Source: an uncultured bacterium
GTDB taxonomy: Bacteria; Verrucomicrobiota; Lentisphaeria; Victivallales; UBA1829
Assembly: GCA_900549415.1 (NCBI GenBank)
Contig: URNX01000011.1
Location: forward strand, 22,855-86,854
DNA: 64,000 nt
Reading direction: 5' to 3'
Of the stretch, positions 33,153 through 42,183 are shown one piece after another (within the stretch, counting starts at the first letter, position 1; each line of letters opens with the position of its first letter). The notes beneath the pieces were generated by a model, which was not told where the DNA came from, searched no databases, and was given only the letters and a program-made list of their open reading frames with translations. The position numbers and the translations under genes were made by a program.

Positions 33153-35159
33153 ATGAACACAAGCATCACTTTTTCGTTCCCGTTGGAGCGTCCGCACTGC
33201 GGCGTCCCGATGGCGAACGGCAACTTCGGAGCGCTGGTCTGGGGCAAAGACACGCTCAATCTCACGGTCAATCAGAACGACCTCTGGGACCACCGGGGCG
33301 GCGAGCTGATCGACGAACGTGACTCGTACAGCCGTCTGGTTGAATACGCCGAAGCCCACCGTTTCGACCATTCTCTGAACGAGACTCTGCACCGCACTCA
33401 GACGTTTGAAGGACGTCCCCGCCGCCTGGCGGTCGGACGTTTCGATTTCCACTTTGCGGACGGCGTCCGTCCGGTGACTGCGGAGCTGACCTATGCAACC
33501 GGGACGCTGCGCGTGACTTTGAGTTCGGGCGCATCCGTTTCGCTCGTTGTTGCGCTGAAACAGAACATCATGTACGTGGATGATCCGTCGCACGCAATCA
33601 CGCGCGTTTCACTGCATCCCGCATCCGATTTCCCGAAAGTCCGCGATTTCAACGGAAAACGCGGCGTTGCTCCGTATGAACTGCTGGAAGACGGCTGGCG
33701 GATTGTCCTTCCGGAAGATCCCGGCATGACCTTCCGCGCCGTCCGCACGGATTACGGATTCAAGATCTTCACGGACGACGACGGCGACGACTCCGACCGT
33801 GCGGAGCAGATCGCTTTCGCCGCGGACTGGTGGGGCAAGTTCTGCGCGAAAACCGCCCGCGTTACCACGCCCGACGCCTGGTGGAACCGGTTCTACGACT
33901 TCAATCTCTACAAGCTCGGCGCGGCAACTTGTCCGTTCGGCAAGGCGAGCGGTCTTCAGGGTCCATGGCACGAGGAGTATCAGGAAGCCAAGTGGTCCGG
34001 CGACTTCCATTTCAACGTCAATGTTCAGATGATTTACGGTCCGCTTGCCCAGCTTGGCGTTCCGGAGCACATGCTCCCGCTGTTCGACCTGATCGAATCC
34101 CCCGCGTTCCAGTCGGCAATGAAGCACAATGCGCACGCGCTCTTCGGTGTTGACGATGCGCTCTGGCAGACCCATGCGGTGGACGACCGCGGCATTCAGT
34201 GCGGCTGGATCAGCATGGGCTCAATCATGGATCCCGCGTGCGGCGCGTGGACTGCTCTGCTCTATTACGATTACTGGCGCACGACCGGGGACATTACATT
34301 CCTGCGCGACCGCGCGTATCCCTACATCTACGGCATCATGCGCGGCTACGAGGAGATGCTCCGCGACTTCAATATCCCGCTTGCGATTTCCGCGGAATAT
34401 GCGTGTTCGAATCCGGACATGACCACGGTTGCCGGACGCAATCCGTCGTATCAGCTTGCGGCAATCCGCAGGCTTGCAATGATTCTGATTGAGATTTCCG
34501 CCGTTCTCAAGCGCGAAGAACGCCCCGTCTGGCGTCAGATTCTCGACCGCGTCCCGCCCTATTCGGTTGTCGGAGGCTACGATTATTACGGAGGACGCGC
34601 CGAAAAGCGTATCGGAATCTGGGAGGGTCAGGACCTCGCGAACTGTCACCGCCACCATTCGCACCTCGGCTCGATCTGGCCGTTCGATTCGCTTCCGGAA
34701 CATCCCGATGCGGAGATGGAGGAGATTGTCGCCAACTCCATTGATCACTGGATTGCGATGGGCTTCGGACAGTGGAGCGAATGGTGCATTCCGTGGGCGA
34801 ACATCATCTACACCCGCGTGGGACTGCACGAGGCGCCGATGCAGCTGTTCAACATCTGGCGCGAGATTTTCGTCAATGAGGGGCTCTGCACGGTCTATCT
34901 GCCGCGTATGCTGAGTCTGATCGCGCACCGCCGTCATGACATTGCGAAGCCGAAAGCGGACAACGAAGTCATGCAGCTGGACGGTTGCGGCGGATTCCTG
35001 GACGCCTTCACCCAGATGTGCGCTTATTCGCAGTTCGGCAAACTCCGCCTGTTCCGGGGAATGCCGGACAAGTGGCAGGACGTTTCGATTGAGAACCTGC
35101 TTCTCCCCGGCGGAAAACGTCTTTCCGCTCGGAGAAACGGCAAAACGGAGCTGATCTGA
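33153..35159 (+). CDS. GH95-family glycoside hydrolase (alpha-fucosidase-like)
   Basis: A 668-residue protein matching GH95 enzymes, which act on alpha-1,2-L-fucose or L-galactose linkages. The N-terminal beta-sandwich begins with the family segment MANGNFGALVWG; the (alpha/alpha)6 barrel shows GLQGPW, NVNVQMIYGP (catalytic-water Asn pair) and CHRHHSHLGSIWP. The usual DGNFG active-site stretch reads DGCGG, keeping the Asp. No signal peptide, so it should work on imported oligosaccharides. Slightly shorter than typical GH95. It follows the SurA-like gene by 27 bases with AAAGGG upstream. Fucosidase is the best guess; other specificities remain open. Confidence 0.8.
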   Translation: MNTSITFSFPLERPHCGVPMANGNFGALVWGKDTLNLTVNQNDLWDHRGGELIDERDSYSRLVEYAEAHRFDHSLNETLHRTQTFEGRPRRLAVGRFDFHFADGVRPVTAELTYATGTLRVTLSSGASVSLVVALKQNIMYVDDPSHAITRVSLHPASDFPKVRDFNGKRGVAPYELLEDGWRIVLPEDPGMTFRAVRTDYGFKIFTDDDGDDSDRAEQIAFAADWWGKFCAKTARVTTPDAWWNRFYDFNLYKLGAATCPFGKASGLQGPWHEEYQEAKWSGDFHFNVNVQMIYGPLAQLGVPEHMLPLFDLIESPAFQSAMKHNAHALFGVDDALWQTHAVDDRGIQCGWISMGSIMDPACGAWTALLYYDYWRTTGDITFLRDRAYPYIYGIMRGYEEMLRDFNIPLAISAEYACSNPDMTTVAGRNPSYQLAAIRRLAMILIEISAVLKREERPVWRQILDRVPPYSVVGGYDYYGGRAEKRIGIWEGQDLANCHRHHSHLGSIWPFDSLPEHPDAEMEEIVANSIDHWIAMGFGQWSEWCIPWANIIYTRVGLHEAPMQLFNIWREIFVNEGLCTVYLPRMLSLIAHRRHDIAKPKADNEVMQLDGCGGFLDAFTQMCAYSQFGKLRLFRGMPDKWQDVSIENLLLPGGKRLSARRNGKTELI

Positions 35160-35174
35160 TTCCGTTGCGGTTTA

Positions 35175-36761
35175 TTATTGCGCGGCATGATCCGCGAGCA
35201 GCCCGGCGAGATTCGGAAGAAGAATGTTGTCGGGCTGAATTTTGTACAGCCGCCGCATCGCATCCGCCGCGGCGGCGTAGTCTTTCCGCAGATAGTGAAT
35301 CTGGAACTGGACAACGTATGCGCCGTAGAAGTACGGCGCGAGCTTTTCGGCGTGTCGGGCGAAGAGCAGGGCGTCGTCGAATCTCTGCTCCCGCGTGAGC
35401 AGAAGCGCAAGACGGATCCAGCAGATTGCCGCAGAAACGCGGTTCAGTCCGGATATATCGAAATTTTTGAGCTCCTGAAGAATTTTCTCCGCCTTCTCGG
35501 CGTTTCCCTGCCGGCGCGCAATCCGGTAGTAAAGAACGAGCATGGAGGGGCAGAGTTCGTCTTTTTCGGTCATTTGCAGAGTGCGTTTGACGATGTTCTC
35601 CTCCTGTTCGGACGGCTTGAGCGACTTCAGGGCTCCAAGGAAGTCGCGCAGCATAAACTGCATGTCGTTTTTCGGATGATAGACGCCGAGCCATGCAAGA
35701 TGGTCGGAGAGTGTGCGGAAGTAATCGCGGAATTCGGGATCCTCGTTTATTTCCGGCGAGCATTCTCGCAGATTCTGCAGTGCGGTCAGAGTGCTTTTCA
35801 GATTCCATTCGGATGCCGCCGCGCGGAGCGCATGGAAACGGGAGAGCGCGGTTTTCTCCGGAATGCGGCGCATCCGTGCCTCCGCCTTCGGCTTGAAATG
35901 GAAAAAAGCGAGCGCGAAGAGCAGGAGAATCAGCAGAGGAGTTGAAACGGCGTTTGCAATCCGCAGCCGGGAACGCCATGTCGGACGGTTCCGGAGATTC
36001 TCAATGTCGCACCGGATCTGGGCGACGTTTTTGTAGCGCCGTTCGGGCGATTCCGAGCAGCATTTCAGTGCGATCCGGTTCAGCGCGGCGACCTTGCGGA
36101 GCTTGAGTCCGGAGGGCAGAACGGGAAAGTCGGAGGCGTCCATTCCGGAATAGAGACAGTAGATGATTTTCCCGATGGCATAGATGTCCGCCGCAATGCC
36201 GTCCGCATCGTTCCATGTCGGACGGTATCCGGTTGTGCCGCCGTGCGCGGGCTCCAGGATCGGCGCCATGAGCCCCGGATCCCCGATTTTGAGCCTGCCA
36301 TGCAGAAACAGAATGTTTTCGGGTTTCAGGTCGTGATGGGCGATTCCGTTCACATGAAGCTGCTCGACTCCGTCGAGAATCTCGGAGATGCAGTTGAGCA
36401 TTTCCTCTTTGGATAGCTTGTGTGCGTAAATGCGGTAGGCGAGAGTGTCGGGATTGTAGCGCGACTGCACGTCTCCAGTGTCGTCGGCCAGCTCGGTGAC
36501 ATAGTAAAGATATTCGTTTGTTTTCCCGATGTAGAGAATGTCGAGGAGGTTTTCGTGGCGGTTTGCGACATTCCGGTAAAGGGAGATTGCGTTTTTTTCG
36601 GCTTCGATCTGTTCTCTGCTGCGTCCGCGCACGAGATCGATGATGCGGATTGCGCGCCGGATGCCGTCGTAATCGACGCCGAGCCAGACCGTGCTGCTTC
36701 CGCCCTGGCCGCATTGCTCCACAATATTGAAATCGGGAATGTACGGTGTTTTCTGGGGCAT
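35175..36761 (-). CDS. Atypical membrane Ser/Thr protein kinase with TPR-like tail
   Basis: A 528-residue protein: kinase domain (residues about 10-260), one membrane helix (about 275-292) and a helical-repeat C-terminus on the other side of the membrane. The glycine loop GQGGSSTV, Glu55 of helix C, catalytic Asp144 in HHDLKPEN and Asp161 are present. The VAIK lysine is replaced by Arg39 (AIR), HRD reads HHD and DFG reads DPG, while the APE region is poorly kept. It may be a weak kinase or a pseudokinase. The gene follows its ECF sigma factor by 2 bases, a pairing known from Planctomycetes and relatives. Confidence 0.85.
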   Translation of the reverse strand: MPQKTPYIPDFNIVEQCGQGGSSTVWLGVDYDGIRRAIRIIDLVRGRSREQIEAEKNAISLYRNVANRHENLLDILYIGKTNEYLYYVTELADDTGDVQSRYNPDTLAYRIYAHKLSKEEMLNCISEILDGVEQLHVNGIAHHDLKPENILFLHGRLKIGDPGLMAPILEPAHGGTTGYRPTWNDADGIAADIYAIGKIIYCLYSGMDASDFPVLPSGLKLRKVAALNRIALKCCSESPERRYKNVAQIRCDIENLRNRPTWRSRLRIANAVSTPLLILLLFALAFFHFKPKAEARMRRIPEKTALSRFHALRAAASEWNLKSTLTALQNLRECSPEINEDPEFRDYFRTLSDHLAWLGVYHPKNDMQFMLRDFLGALKSLKPSEQEENIVKRTLQMTEKDELCPSMLVLYYRIARRQGNAEKAEKILQELKNFDISGLNRVSAAICWIRLALLLTREQRFDDALLFARHAEKLAPYFYGAYVVQFQIHYLRKDYAAAADAMRRLYKIQPDNILLPNLAGLLADHAAQ

Positions 36762-36763
36762 GG

Positions 36764-37318
36764 TCAGACATCCAGTTCTTTTGCCGTTTGCCGCAGTTTT
36801 TCTTCCATGCGCTGACGGATGGAGTAGACGGTTGCCTTCGGGAGGTCGAGGAAATCCGCCGTTTCGCGGACGCTCCTGTTCTGGATTTCGAGCATGTAGA
36901 AAAGCTGGTAATGTTCCGCGGAGGATTCTTCTTTGAGTTTGCGGAGGCTTTCCTTTTTGATATAATCCTGCCATTCCGCCTCGTAGAGATCATCGAGACA
37001 AGCCTCGTCGGGAGTGAAATCAAGGACTTTCGCCTGTTTGTAAACGGCGCGGAGCATATCGTTTGCGCGGGCGCGGATAATGGTTCTGAGATAGTCGCGG
37101 AACCGTCCTTTTGAACTGTCATACGAGAAAGTCGCGGATTGTTTGAAAACTGAGAGCATGACGTTCTGCACGAGATCGTCGAGGGAGTTTTCCGGAATGC
37201 CGCAGTCTTTTCCATGCAGTTTGATAAGCGGCTGATATTGCTGGAAAAAACGGTTCCACGCCGGAGAATGTTCATCTCCGATATTGTTTACAACGCTGAA
37301 ATGTGTAGTAAAGCTCAT
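36764..37318 (-). CDS. ECF-type RNA polymerase sigma factor
   Basis: A 184-residue sigma-70 family factor. Region 2 is seen in LDDLVQNVMLSVFKQSATFSYDSSKGRFRDYLRTII and region 4 in YQLFYMLEIQNRSVRETADFLDLPKATVYSIRQRMEEKL, a helix-turn-helix for -35 recognition. The start ATG at 37316-37318 follows GGGGGGA; the upstream frame extension has no support. No anti-sigma gene is present; the kinase-like gene downstream probably takes that regulatory role. A near-perfect promoter and a hairpin lie in its leader. Confidence 0.9.
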   Translation of the reverse strand: MSFTTHFSVVNNIGDEHSPAWNRFFQQYQPLIKLHGKDCGIPENSLDDLVQNVMLSVFKQSATFSYDSSKGRFRDYLRTIIRARANDMLRAVYKQAKVLDFTPDEACLDDLYEAEWQDYIKKESLRKLKEESSAEHYQLFYMLEIQNRSVRETADFLDLPKATVYSIRQRMEEKLRQTAKELDV

Positions 37319-37340
37319 AGTCGTCCCCCCGGTTAGAATG

Positions 37341-37360
37341 TTCCGGCCGACCCGCCGGAA
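37341..37360 (-). promoter_or_regulatory. Leader hairpin before the sigma factor gene
   Basis: TTCCGGC and GCCGGAA form a 7-base perfect stem around a 6-base loop, between promoter and ribosome site. It could modulate translation or mRNA stability of the sigma factor; no U-tract follows. Confidence 0.4.
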
Positions 37361-37368
37361 CTGTAACC

Positions 37369-37397
37369 AACATAACACGAATAAACAGAATTGTCAA
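37369..37397 (-). promoter_or_regulatory. Near-consensus promoter of the sigma factor-kinase operon
   Basis: On the minus strand TTGACA (37397-37392), exactly 17 bases, then TATGTT (37374-37369). Transcription would begin near 37362, leaving a leader of about 45 bases. Confidence 0.75.
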
Positions 37398-37442
37398 ATT
37401 TTTACGAGACAAAAATCCGTTTCTTTTTTGAAAATCTCTGTT

Positions 37443-38288
37443 TTACTTGCGGATCATGGCGTAGAGCTGGCGGATTTCTTCCGGCCAGAGCGTTTCGTCA
37501 ATGGTTTCAAGTACCATCGGAATGTTGTCGAAACGGGAGTCGTTCATCAAAAGCTCAAAAGCGCCGAGACCAAGCTCGCCGGCGCCGATGCTGTTGTGAC
37601 GGTCGAGGTGTCCGCCCAGTTTGCTCTTCGAGTCGTTCAGATGCACGCCGCGGAGATAACGGAATCCGATCAGACGCTCGAATTCATCCATCGTGGCGGC
37701 GTAGCCTTCCGGAGTCTTGAGGTCGTAGCCGGCGGCAAAGGTGTGGCAGGTGTCAAGACAGACTCCAATGCGGGACTGGTCTTTGATGCGTTCGATGATG
37801 TAAGCAAGATGCTCAAACCGCCAGCCGAGGTTGCTTCCCTGTCCGGCGGTGTTCTCGATGACGGCCGTCACGCCTTCCGTTTCGGAAAGAGCGGTGTTGA
37901 TGCACTCCGCAATCAAGGCAAGACACTCCTCGTCGGAGATCGCTTTCAGCGAACTGCCCGGATGAAAATTCAGCCGGTTCAGACCGAGCGCCATGCAGCG
38001 TTTCATCTCGCCGATGAAGGAGTCGAGCGACTGCGCGCGCTTTGCCGGATCCGGGTTGCCCATGTTGATCAGATAGCCGTCGTGGGGGAGTATGTGGTCT
38101 GGGGTAAAACCGCATTCGGCGCAGTTCCGTTTGAAGGCGGCGATTGACTCTTCCGGAATCGGCGCGCTCTTCCACTGACGCTGATTTTTGGTGAACATGG
38201 CGAAGGCTTTTGCACCGATCGCTTTTGCATTCAGCGGAGCGTTTTCCACTCCGCCCGAGATTGATACATGGGCTCCGATATATTTCAT
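37443..38288 (-). CDS. nfo: Deoxyribonuclease IV (AP endonuclease)
   Basis: A 281-residue TIM-barrel enzyme that nicks DNA 5' of abasic sites in base excision repair. It begins MKYIGAHVSISGGVENAP, the Nfo hallmark, with later metal-site segments NFHPGSSL, VIENTAGQGSNLG, GVCLDTCHTFAAGYD and HLNDSKSKLGGHLDRH. The start at 38286-38288 overlaps the upstream glycosyltransferase stop as ATGA. It ends the nine-gene operon that also encodes Nth, the glycosylase that creates AP sites. Confidence 0.96.
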   Translation of the reverse strand: MKYIGAHVSISGGVENAPLNAKAIGAKAFAMFTKNQRQWKSAPIPEESIAAFKRNCAECGFTPDHILPHDGYLINMGNPDPAKRAQSLDSFIGEMKRCMALGLNRLNFHPGSSLKAISDEECLALIAECINTALSETEGVTAVIENTAGQGSNLGWRFEHLAYIIERIKDQSRIGVCLDTCHTFAAGYDLKTPEGYAATMDEFERLIGFRYLRGVHLNDSKSKLGGHLDRHNSIGAGELGLGAFELLMNDSRFDNIPMVLETIDETLWPEEIRQLYAMIRK

Positions 38289-39601
38289 GATTTCCCCTTT
38301 CTCTTCAGAAAACGTTCCGCCGCCTGTGCGCAGAGCAAGCACAGAAACGGCAATGCCGGGAGCAGAAAGCGCGGGTAGCCGCCCGGTCCGACCACTGCCA
38401 GATAATATACACTGAAAAGAAGAAATAACAGGGGCGTCATCCATTTTTTTTCAAAAATAGCAAAGCCGAGTTCGCATGCCGCACCCGCGTAAGTTGCAAG
38501 AAGAAGCAGAATCAGCGGCGTCAGAAGAAACGGAAGCCAGAGCCGCCCGTCGAAATAATGACGGATTCCCGCAAGCAGACCGTCCTTGATGATGACGTCC
38601 CATGTGCCGCGTCCGCCGCGCGTGAGCTTGAGATTTTCCAGAAAAGTCGGAACGTCCGGAACCAGTTTCGAGGGATTGAAGAAAAGACGCAGATAGGTTC
38701 CGGGGTGTTTCATCAGAATTGAGGAAAGATAGTGCTCCTCATAAGTCAGACACGCATCGCGGTCCGGAAATTTCGTTTTGTCCGCAAACGTTTTCTCAAA
38801 GGTTATGGCGTACTGGTCGCGGTAGAACTGCGCGGGGAGGTTGTTGACGCGGCTCTCCACGACGGATGCGTTGTGGCGGAGCGAATCGGCGGAAACCTCG
38901 TCGATCCGCCAGCCGGAGCCGATCGCATGGTTGCGGAGAATCCACGGGGCAAGCAGAACAGCGAAGACCAGAACCGCACCCGCCGCGCGGAGAATTCGTT
39001 GTTTCGCGGTTCCCGGAACGAACAGCGAAACAAATGCGCAGGGCAGAATCCAGAGGACGTTCAGCGGCCGCGTCAGCGCGGCCGCGGCGCCGGCGCCGGC
39101 GGTCAGGAAAAGCGGAAGATTCCTGTGTGTCCGGAGAAAACGGAGAAAGAAGAGGAGTTCGAACGAAACCATTGTCACAAACATTCCTTCGGAGAGGAAC
39201 ATCGGGGCGAATGCGATTTCGGTCGGAGAGAACATCAGCAGGAGCGAGGCGGTCAGCGCAAGACGTTTGTTCCCGGTGAATTCCAGCGCCGCCTGATACA
39301 GAACCGGAACTGCAAGTGCGGAGACAGCACAGTTCATCAGGATGCAGAACAGCAGACTGTTTCCGCTCACCGCAAGCGAGAATGCGAGAAATGCCGGATA
39401 GAGCGGCACGCGGAGCGCGGTCGGAATGCCGGAGGCGTCCGCATAGGTGAAGCTGTTCTGAAGCGAGCGCGCGGGGGCGAGATAGGTTGCGGAATCGATC
39501 CGCATCAGCAGTTCCGGCTCCATCATTCCGCGCAGTCCGTAAAGGGCGAACAGCAGGAACGCCGCGAAAAAGAGCAGAAGATGAACGGTGTATTTTTTCA
39601 T
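38285..39601 (-). CDS. GT39/ArnT-like membrane glycosyltransferase
   Basis: A 438-residue integral membrane protein with about 10-11 hydrophobic helices. The first periplasmic loop carries MRIDSATYLAPARSL and RVPLYPAFLA, matching the acidic-residue and proline pattern of dolichyl/undecaprenyl-phosphate-sugar transferases of the PMT/ArnT fold. Such enzymes move sugars from lipid carriers to lipid A, proteins or polymers. The donor and acceptor are not evident. It is coupled on both sides by ATGA overlaps, to aat upstream and nfo downstream. Confidence 0.75.
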   Translation of the reverse strand: MKKYTVHLLLFFAAFLLFALYGLRGMMEPELLMRIDSATYLAPARSLQNSFTYADASGIPTALRVPLYPAFLAFSLAVSGNSLLFCILMNCAVSALAVPVLYQAALEFTGNKRLALTASLLLMFSPTEIAFAPMFLSEGMFVTMVSFELLFFLRFLRTHRNLPLFLTAGAGAAAALTRPLNVLWILPCAFVSLFVPGTAKQRILRAAGAVLVFAVLLAPWILRNHAIGSGWRIDEVSADSLRHNASVVESRVNNLPAQFYRDQYAITFEKTFADKTKFPDRDACLTYEEHYLSSILMKHPGTYLRLFFNPSKLVPDVPTFLENLKLTRGGRGTWDVIIKDGLLAGIRHYFDGRLWLPFLLTPLILLLLATYAGAACELGFAIFEKKWMTPLLFLLFSVYYLAVVGPGGYPRFLLPALPFLCLLCAQAAERFLKRKGKS

Positions 39602-40296
39602 TCGCAGAGGGTCTCCGCCTGAACGGCGTTTGCCCGCAGGACTTCCGCGGGAATCGGGTCGCCGAGGTTCGCGTCGAGCTGTTTCAGAAATTCTGCGCGC
39701 GGAACTTCAACGGCGCCGAAGCGTCCGAGGAGCGGCGTGAGAACCTGGGTATCGAGCATGGTCACGCCGCATTTCCGCAGAGTCGCGACGGCGGAGAGAA
39801 GCGCGAATTTCGAGGCGTCGGTCTCGAGGTGAAACATGCTTTCGCCGCAGAAGACGCGTCCGAGGGAGATCCCGTACATGCCGCCGACGAGTTCGCCTTT
39901 TTCGTTGCAGGCTTCGAAGCTGTGAACATATCCGGCTTTGTGAAAATCTCGGTAGGCGCGGCGGATTTTCGCGGTGATCCATGTGCCGTCCTGTCCTTTG
40001 CGCGGGACGCGGGAGCAGTTCGCGATGACGTCTTCGAAACGTTCGGAGATTTTGAGGTGAAAGCGGTGCTGGCGGAGCGAGCGTTTCAGACGCGAGGGAA
40101 TGTGGAGGCTGTCAAAATAGAGCACGCTCCGCATCGGCGGGGTGAACCAGAAAACTTCGCGTTCGCGGATCGGCCAGGGGAAAATCCCGTGCATATAGGC
40201 GTCGATGAGCATCGGGAGATTCAGCGACGGCGTATAGCCGAGACATCCCTCGTCGTCCGCCTGTTCCGGCGGGGGAAACATGGAGGGGCGGGTCAT
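39598..40296 (-). CDS. aat: Leucyl/phenylalanyl-tRNA-protein transferase
   Basis: A 232-residue GNAT-fold enzyme that adds Leu or Phe to N-terminal Arg/Lys of proteins, marking them for ClpS-ClpAP. Recognition: YMHGIFPWP near residue 33, WFTPPMRSVL, TWITAKIRRAYRDFHKAGYVHSFEA and GGMYGISLGRVFCGESMFH, all hallmark stretches. It overlaps cinA upstream and the glycosyltransferase downstream by 4 bases each. clpS and clpA are not in the window. Confidence 0.95.
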   Translation of the reverse strand: MTRPSMFPPPEQADDEGCLGYTPSLNLPMLIDAYMHGIFPWPIREREVFWFTPPMRSVLYFDSLHIPSRLKRSLRQHRFHLKISERFEDVIANCSRVPRKGQDGTWITAKIRRAYRDFHKAGYVHSFEACNEKGELVGGMYGISLGRVFCGESMFHLETDASKFALLSAVATLRKCGVTMLDTQVLTPLLGRFGAVEVPRAEFLKQLDANLGDPIPAEVLRANAVQAETLCE

Positions 40297-41513
40297 TCCG
40301 CCGACTCCAGCAGCATGGTGCGAAGCGTGTTGAGCGCTTTGGCCGCGGTTCGTTCGCGCACCTGGTCACGTCCGCCACGGAAATGACACTCCAGAATCAC
40401 GGTTTTTGTATGCAGGCGGACTCCGATGTAGACGAGTCCGACCGGTTTTCCGGGCGTTGCGCCGCCGGGGCCGGCAATGCCGGTTACGGAAATTGCGGCG
40501 TCGGCTTTCGCGCGGTCTGCAATGCCGTTGACCATCTCTTCGGCGCATTCGCGGCTGACTGCGCCGACGGTCCGGAGGGTCTCTTCAGAAACTCCGAGGA
40601 AGCGCATTTTGATTTCATTCGCGTAGGAATTCACACCGCCGAGGAAGGCGTTGGAGGAGCCGGGAACGGCTGTGATCTGTTCGGAAATCATTCCGCCTGT
40701 GCAGGATTCCGCGGTTGCGAGCATGAGCTTTTTCGCTTCGAGCAGACGCAGCACGTCTTCGGGGAGCGAGGTTACGCCCGCAGGCAGGACGTTGGCGCGG
40801 AAGAGTTCGCGTGCTTCGGAGGCAACCCGTTTCAGCAACGCTTCGTCCTTCGAGGTGAGAAAGAGACGGACGAGTCCGGGCTGAGCGCAGTAGGCGGCGG
40901 AGACTTCCGGTATGAGATGCGGTTCGAGAAGGTCTTCCACTTCGGATTCCCCGATTCCGGCGATCCGGAACAGATCGGTATAGACCCTGTCTGTCTGTTT
41001 CGTTTTGAGAAGCGGGAGAACCGAATCTGTGAACATCGGCTGGAGTTCGGAGGGTGGTCCCGGCATGAGGATGATCGTTTTCCCGTTCCGTTCGAGATGA
41101 ATTCCCGGAGCGGAGCCGTATCCGTTCGGGATGGCTTCTGCGCCTTCGGGAAGTTCCGCCTGGCGGATCCAGTGAACCGGCGCGGTTCCGGAATGAAGTT
41201 TGTGCCAGTATTCCTGCACGGCGTGTTCCGCTTCGGGGCGGCGGATGAGCGGAACGCCGAACCAGTTCGCGACGGCGGACTTGGTCAGGTCGTCCGCGGT
41301 GGGGCCGAGCCCGCCGGAAGTGAGGACGATATCGGCGCGGGAGAACGCATAGTCGAGAGCTCCCCGGATATCGGCGTCGCGGTCGGGAACTTCGAGCGAG
41401 AGTTTCGGAATGATGCCGTTTTCGAGCAGTTTTTCTCCGAGAAAAGCGAGATTTGTGTTGACGGTGGACCCCTTCAGCAGTTCATCGCCGATGCAGAGCA
41501 GTGCGACTTCCAT
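40293..41513 (-). CDS. cinA: CinA-family nicotinamide-nucleotide amidase
   Basis: A 406-residue two-domain protein. The N-terminal MoCF/MogA-like domain (GDELLKGSTVNTN, TSGGLGPTADDLTKSA, LMPGPPSELQPMF) acts as an ADP-ribose pyrophosphatase in characterised members, and the C-terminal CinA domain (ATAESCTGGMISEQIT, VNSYANEIKMRFLGV, GIAGPGGATPGKPVG) deamidates NMN in pyridine-nucleotide recycling. The start at 41511-41513 has AAGGAGG upstream. It may complement NadE, but competence roles are also reported. Confidence 0.93.
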   Translation of the reverse strand: MEVALLCIGDELLKGSTVNTNLAFLGEKLLENGIIPKLSLEVPDRDADIRGALDYAFSRADIVLTSGGLGPTADDLTKSAVANWFGVPLIRRPEAEHAVQEYWHKLHSGTAPVHWIRQAELPEGAEAIPNGYGSAPGIHLERNGKTIILMPGPPSELQPMFTDSVLPLLKTKQTDRVYTDLFRIAGIGESEVEDLLEPHLIPEVSAAYCAQPGLVRLFLTSKDEALLKRVASEARELFRANVLPAGVTSLPEDVLRLLEAKKLMLATAESCTGGMISEQITAVPGSSNAFLGGVNSYANEIKMRFLGVSEETLRTVGAVSRECAEEMVNGIADRAKADAAISVTGIAGPGGATPGKPVGLVYIGVRLHTKTVILECHFRGGRDQVRERTAAKALNTLRTMLLESAE

Positions 41514-41523
41514 GACAACCTCC

Positions 41524-42183
41524 TTATTTGGAAACAAGCGAGACTTCGTTCAGGCGTTCCTCCACGAGGACGCGGTATTTTTCAAGTTCTTCGGAGGAGA
41601 GATCCGGCGGAACGAAAATCTTTTTGCCGAGATGCACGGAGACCTTCGAGAACGGTTTTGGAATCTGGAAACGGTCCCAGCTGTTCAGTTCCCAGCAGGA
41701 ACTGTAGTTGATTGCGAGCGGGACAATCGGCACGCCGAGCTTGCTTGCGGCGTAGATTGGCCCCTGGCTCATGTGATAGCGGGGGCCGCGCGGTCCGTCG
41801 GGGGTGAAGCAGACGAAGTTTTTCGCTTCGATTGCTTCAAGCACGCCGTGGAGCGCGGAGTATCCCTTTTTGCGGCTGGAGCCGCGGATGCTGCGGACGC
41901 CCATCTGCCCGGCAAGATCTGCGATGTACTGTCCGTCGCGCGAGGCGCTGATGACGGCGCACGTCATTTTGCGCAGGTTTTCCGGGAAGAGAAGGGGGAA
42001 AAAGAGCAGTCGGTTGTGCCAGGTGACGCCGATTGCGGGGGGCTGCGGATTTGTCACTTCGCCCGACTCATCCACAATTTCCCGGCGCAGAGTCGAGCGC
42101 CAGAGGAGCAGCAGCCAGACGATCGGCTTGTAGACCCAGTCCGGCAGTTTTTTGATCTGTCTGAATTTCTGTTTAAGCGACAT
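41524..42183 (-). CDS. DUF374/LPLAT-like acyltransferase
   Basis: A 219-residue protein of the lysophospholipid-acyltransferase superfamily, DUF374 branch. Conserved blocks are TWHNRLLFFP (the HX4D-like site with His and no Asp), SASRDGQYIADLAGQMG, RGSSRKKG, TPDGPRGPRY and the GVPIVPLAINYSS block. Some DUF374 members attach a late acyl chain or act on Kdo-lipid A, which would fit waaA and the heptose kinase in this window. The 5' end overlaps nth by 11 bases. The exact reaction is inferred. Confidence 0.8.
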   Translation of the reverse strand: MSLKQKFRQIKKLPDWVYKPIVWLLLLWRSTLRREIVDESGEVTNPQPPAIGVTWHNRLLFFPLLFPENLRKMTCAVISASRDGQYIADLAGQMGVRSIRGSSRKKGYSALHGVLEAIEAKNFVCFTPDGPRGPRYHMSQGPIYAASKLGVPIVPLAINYSSCWELNSWDRFQIPKPFSKVSVHLGKKIFVPPDLSSEELEKYRVLVEERLNEVSLVSK

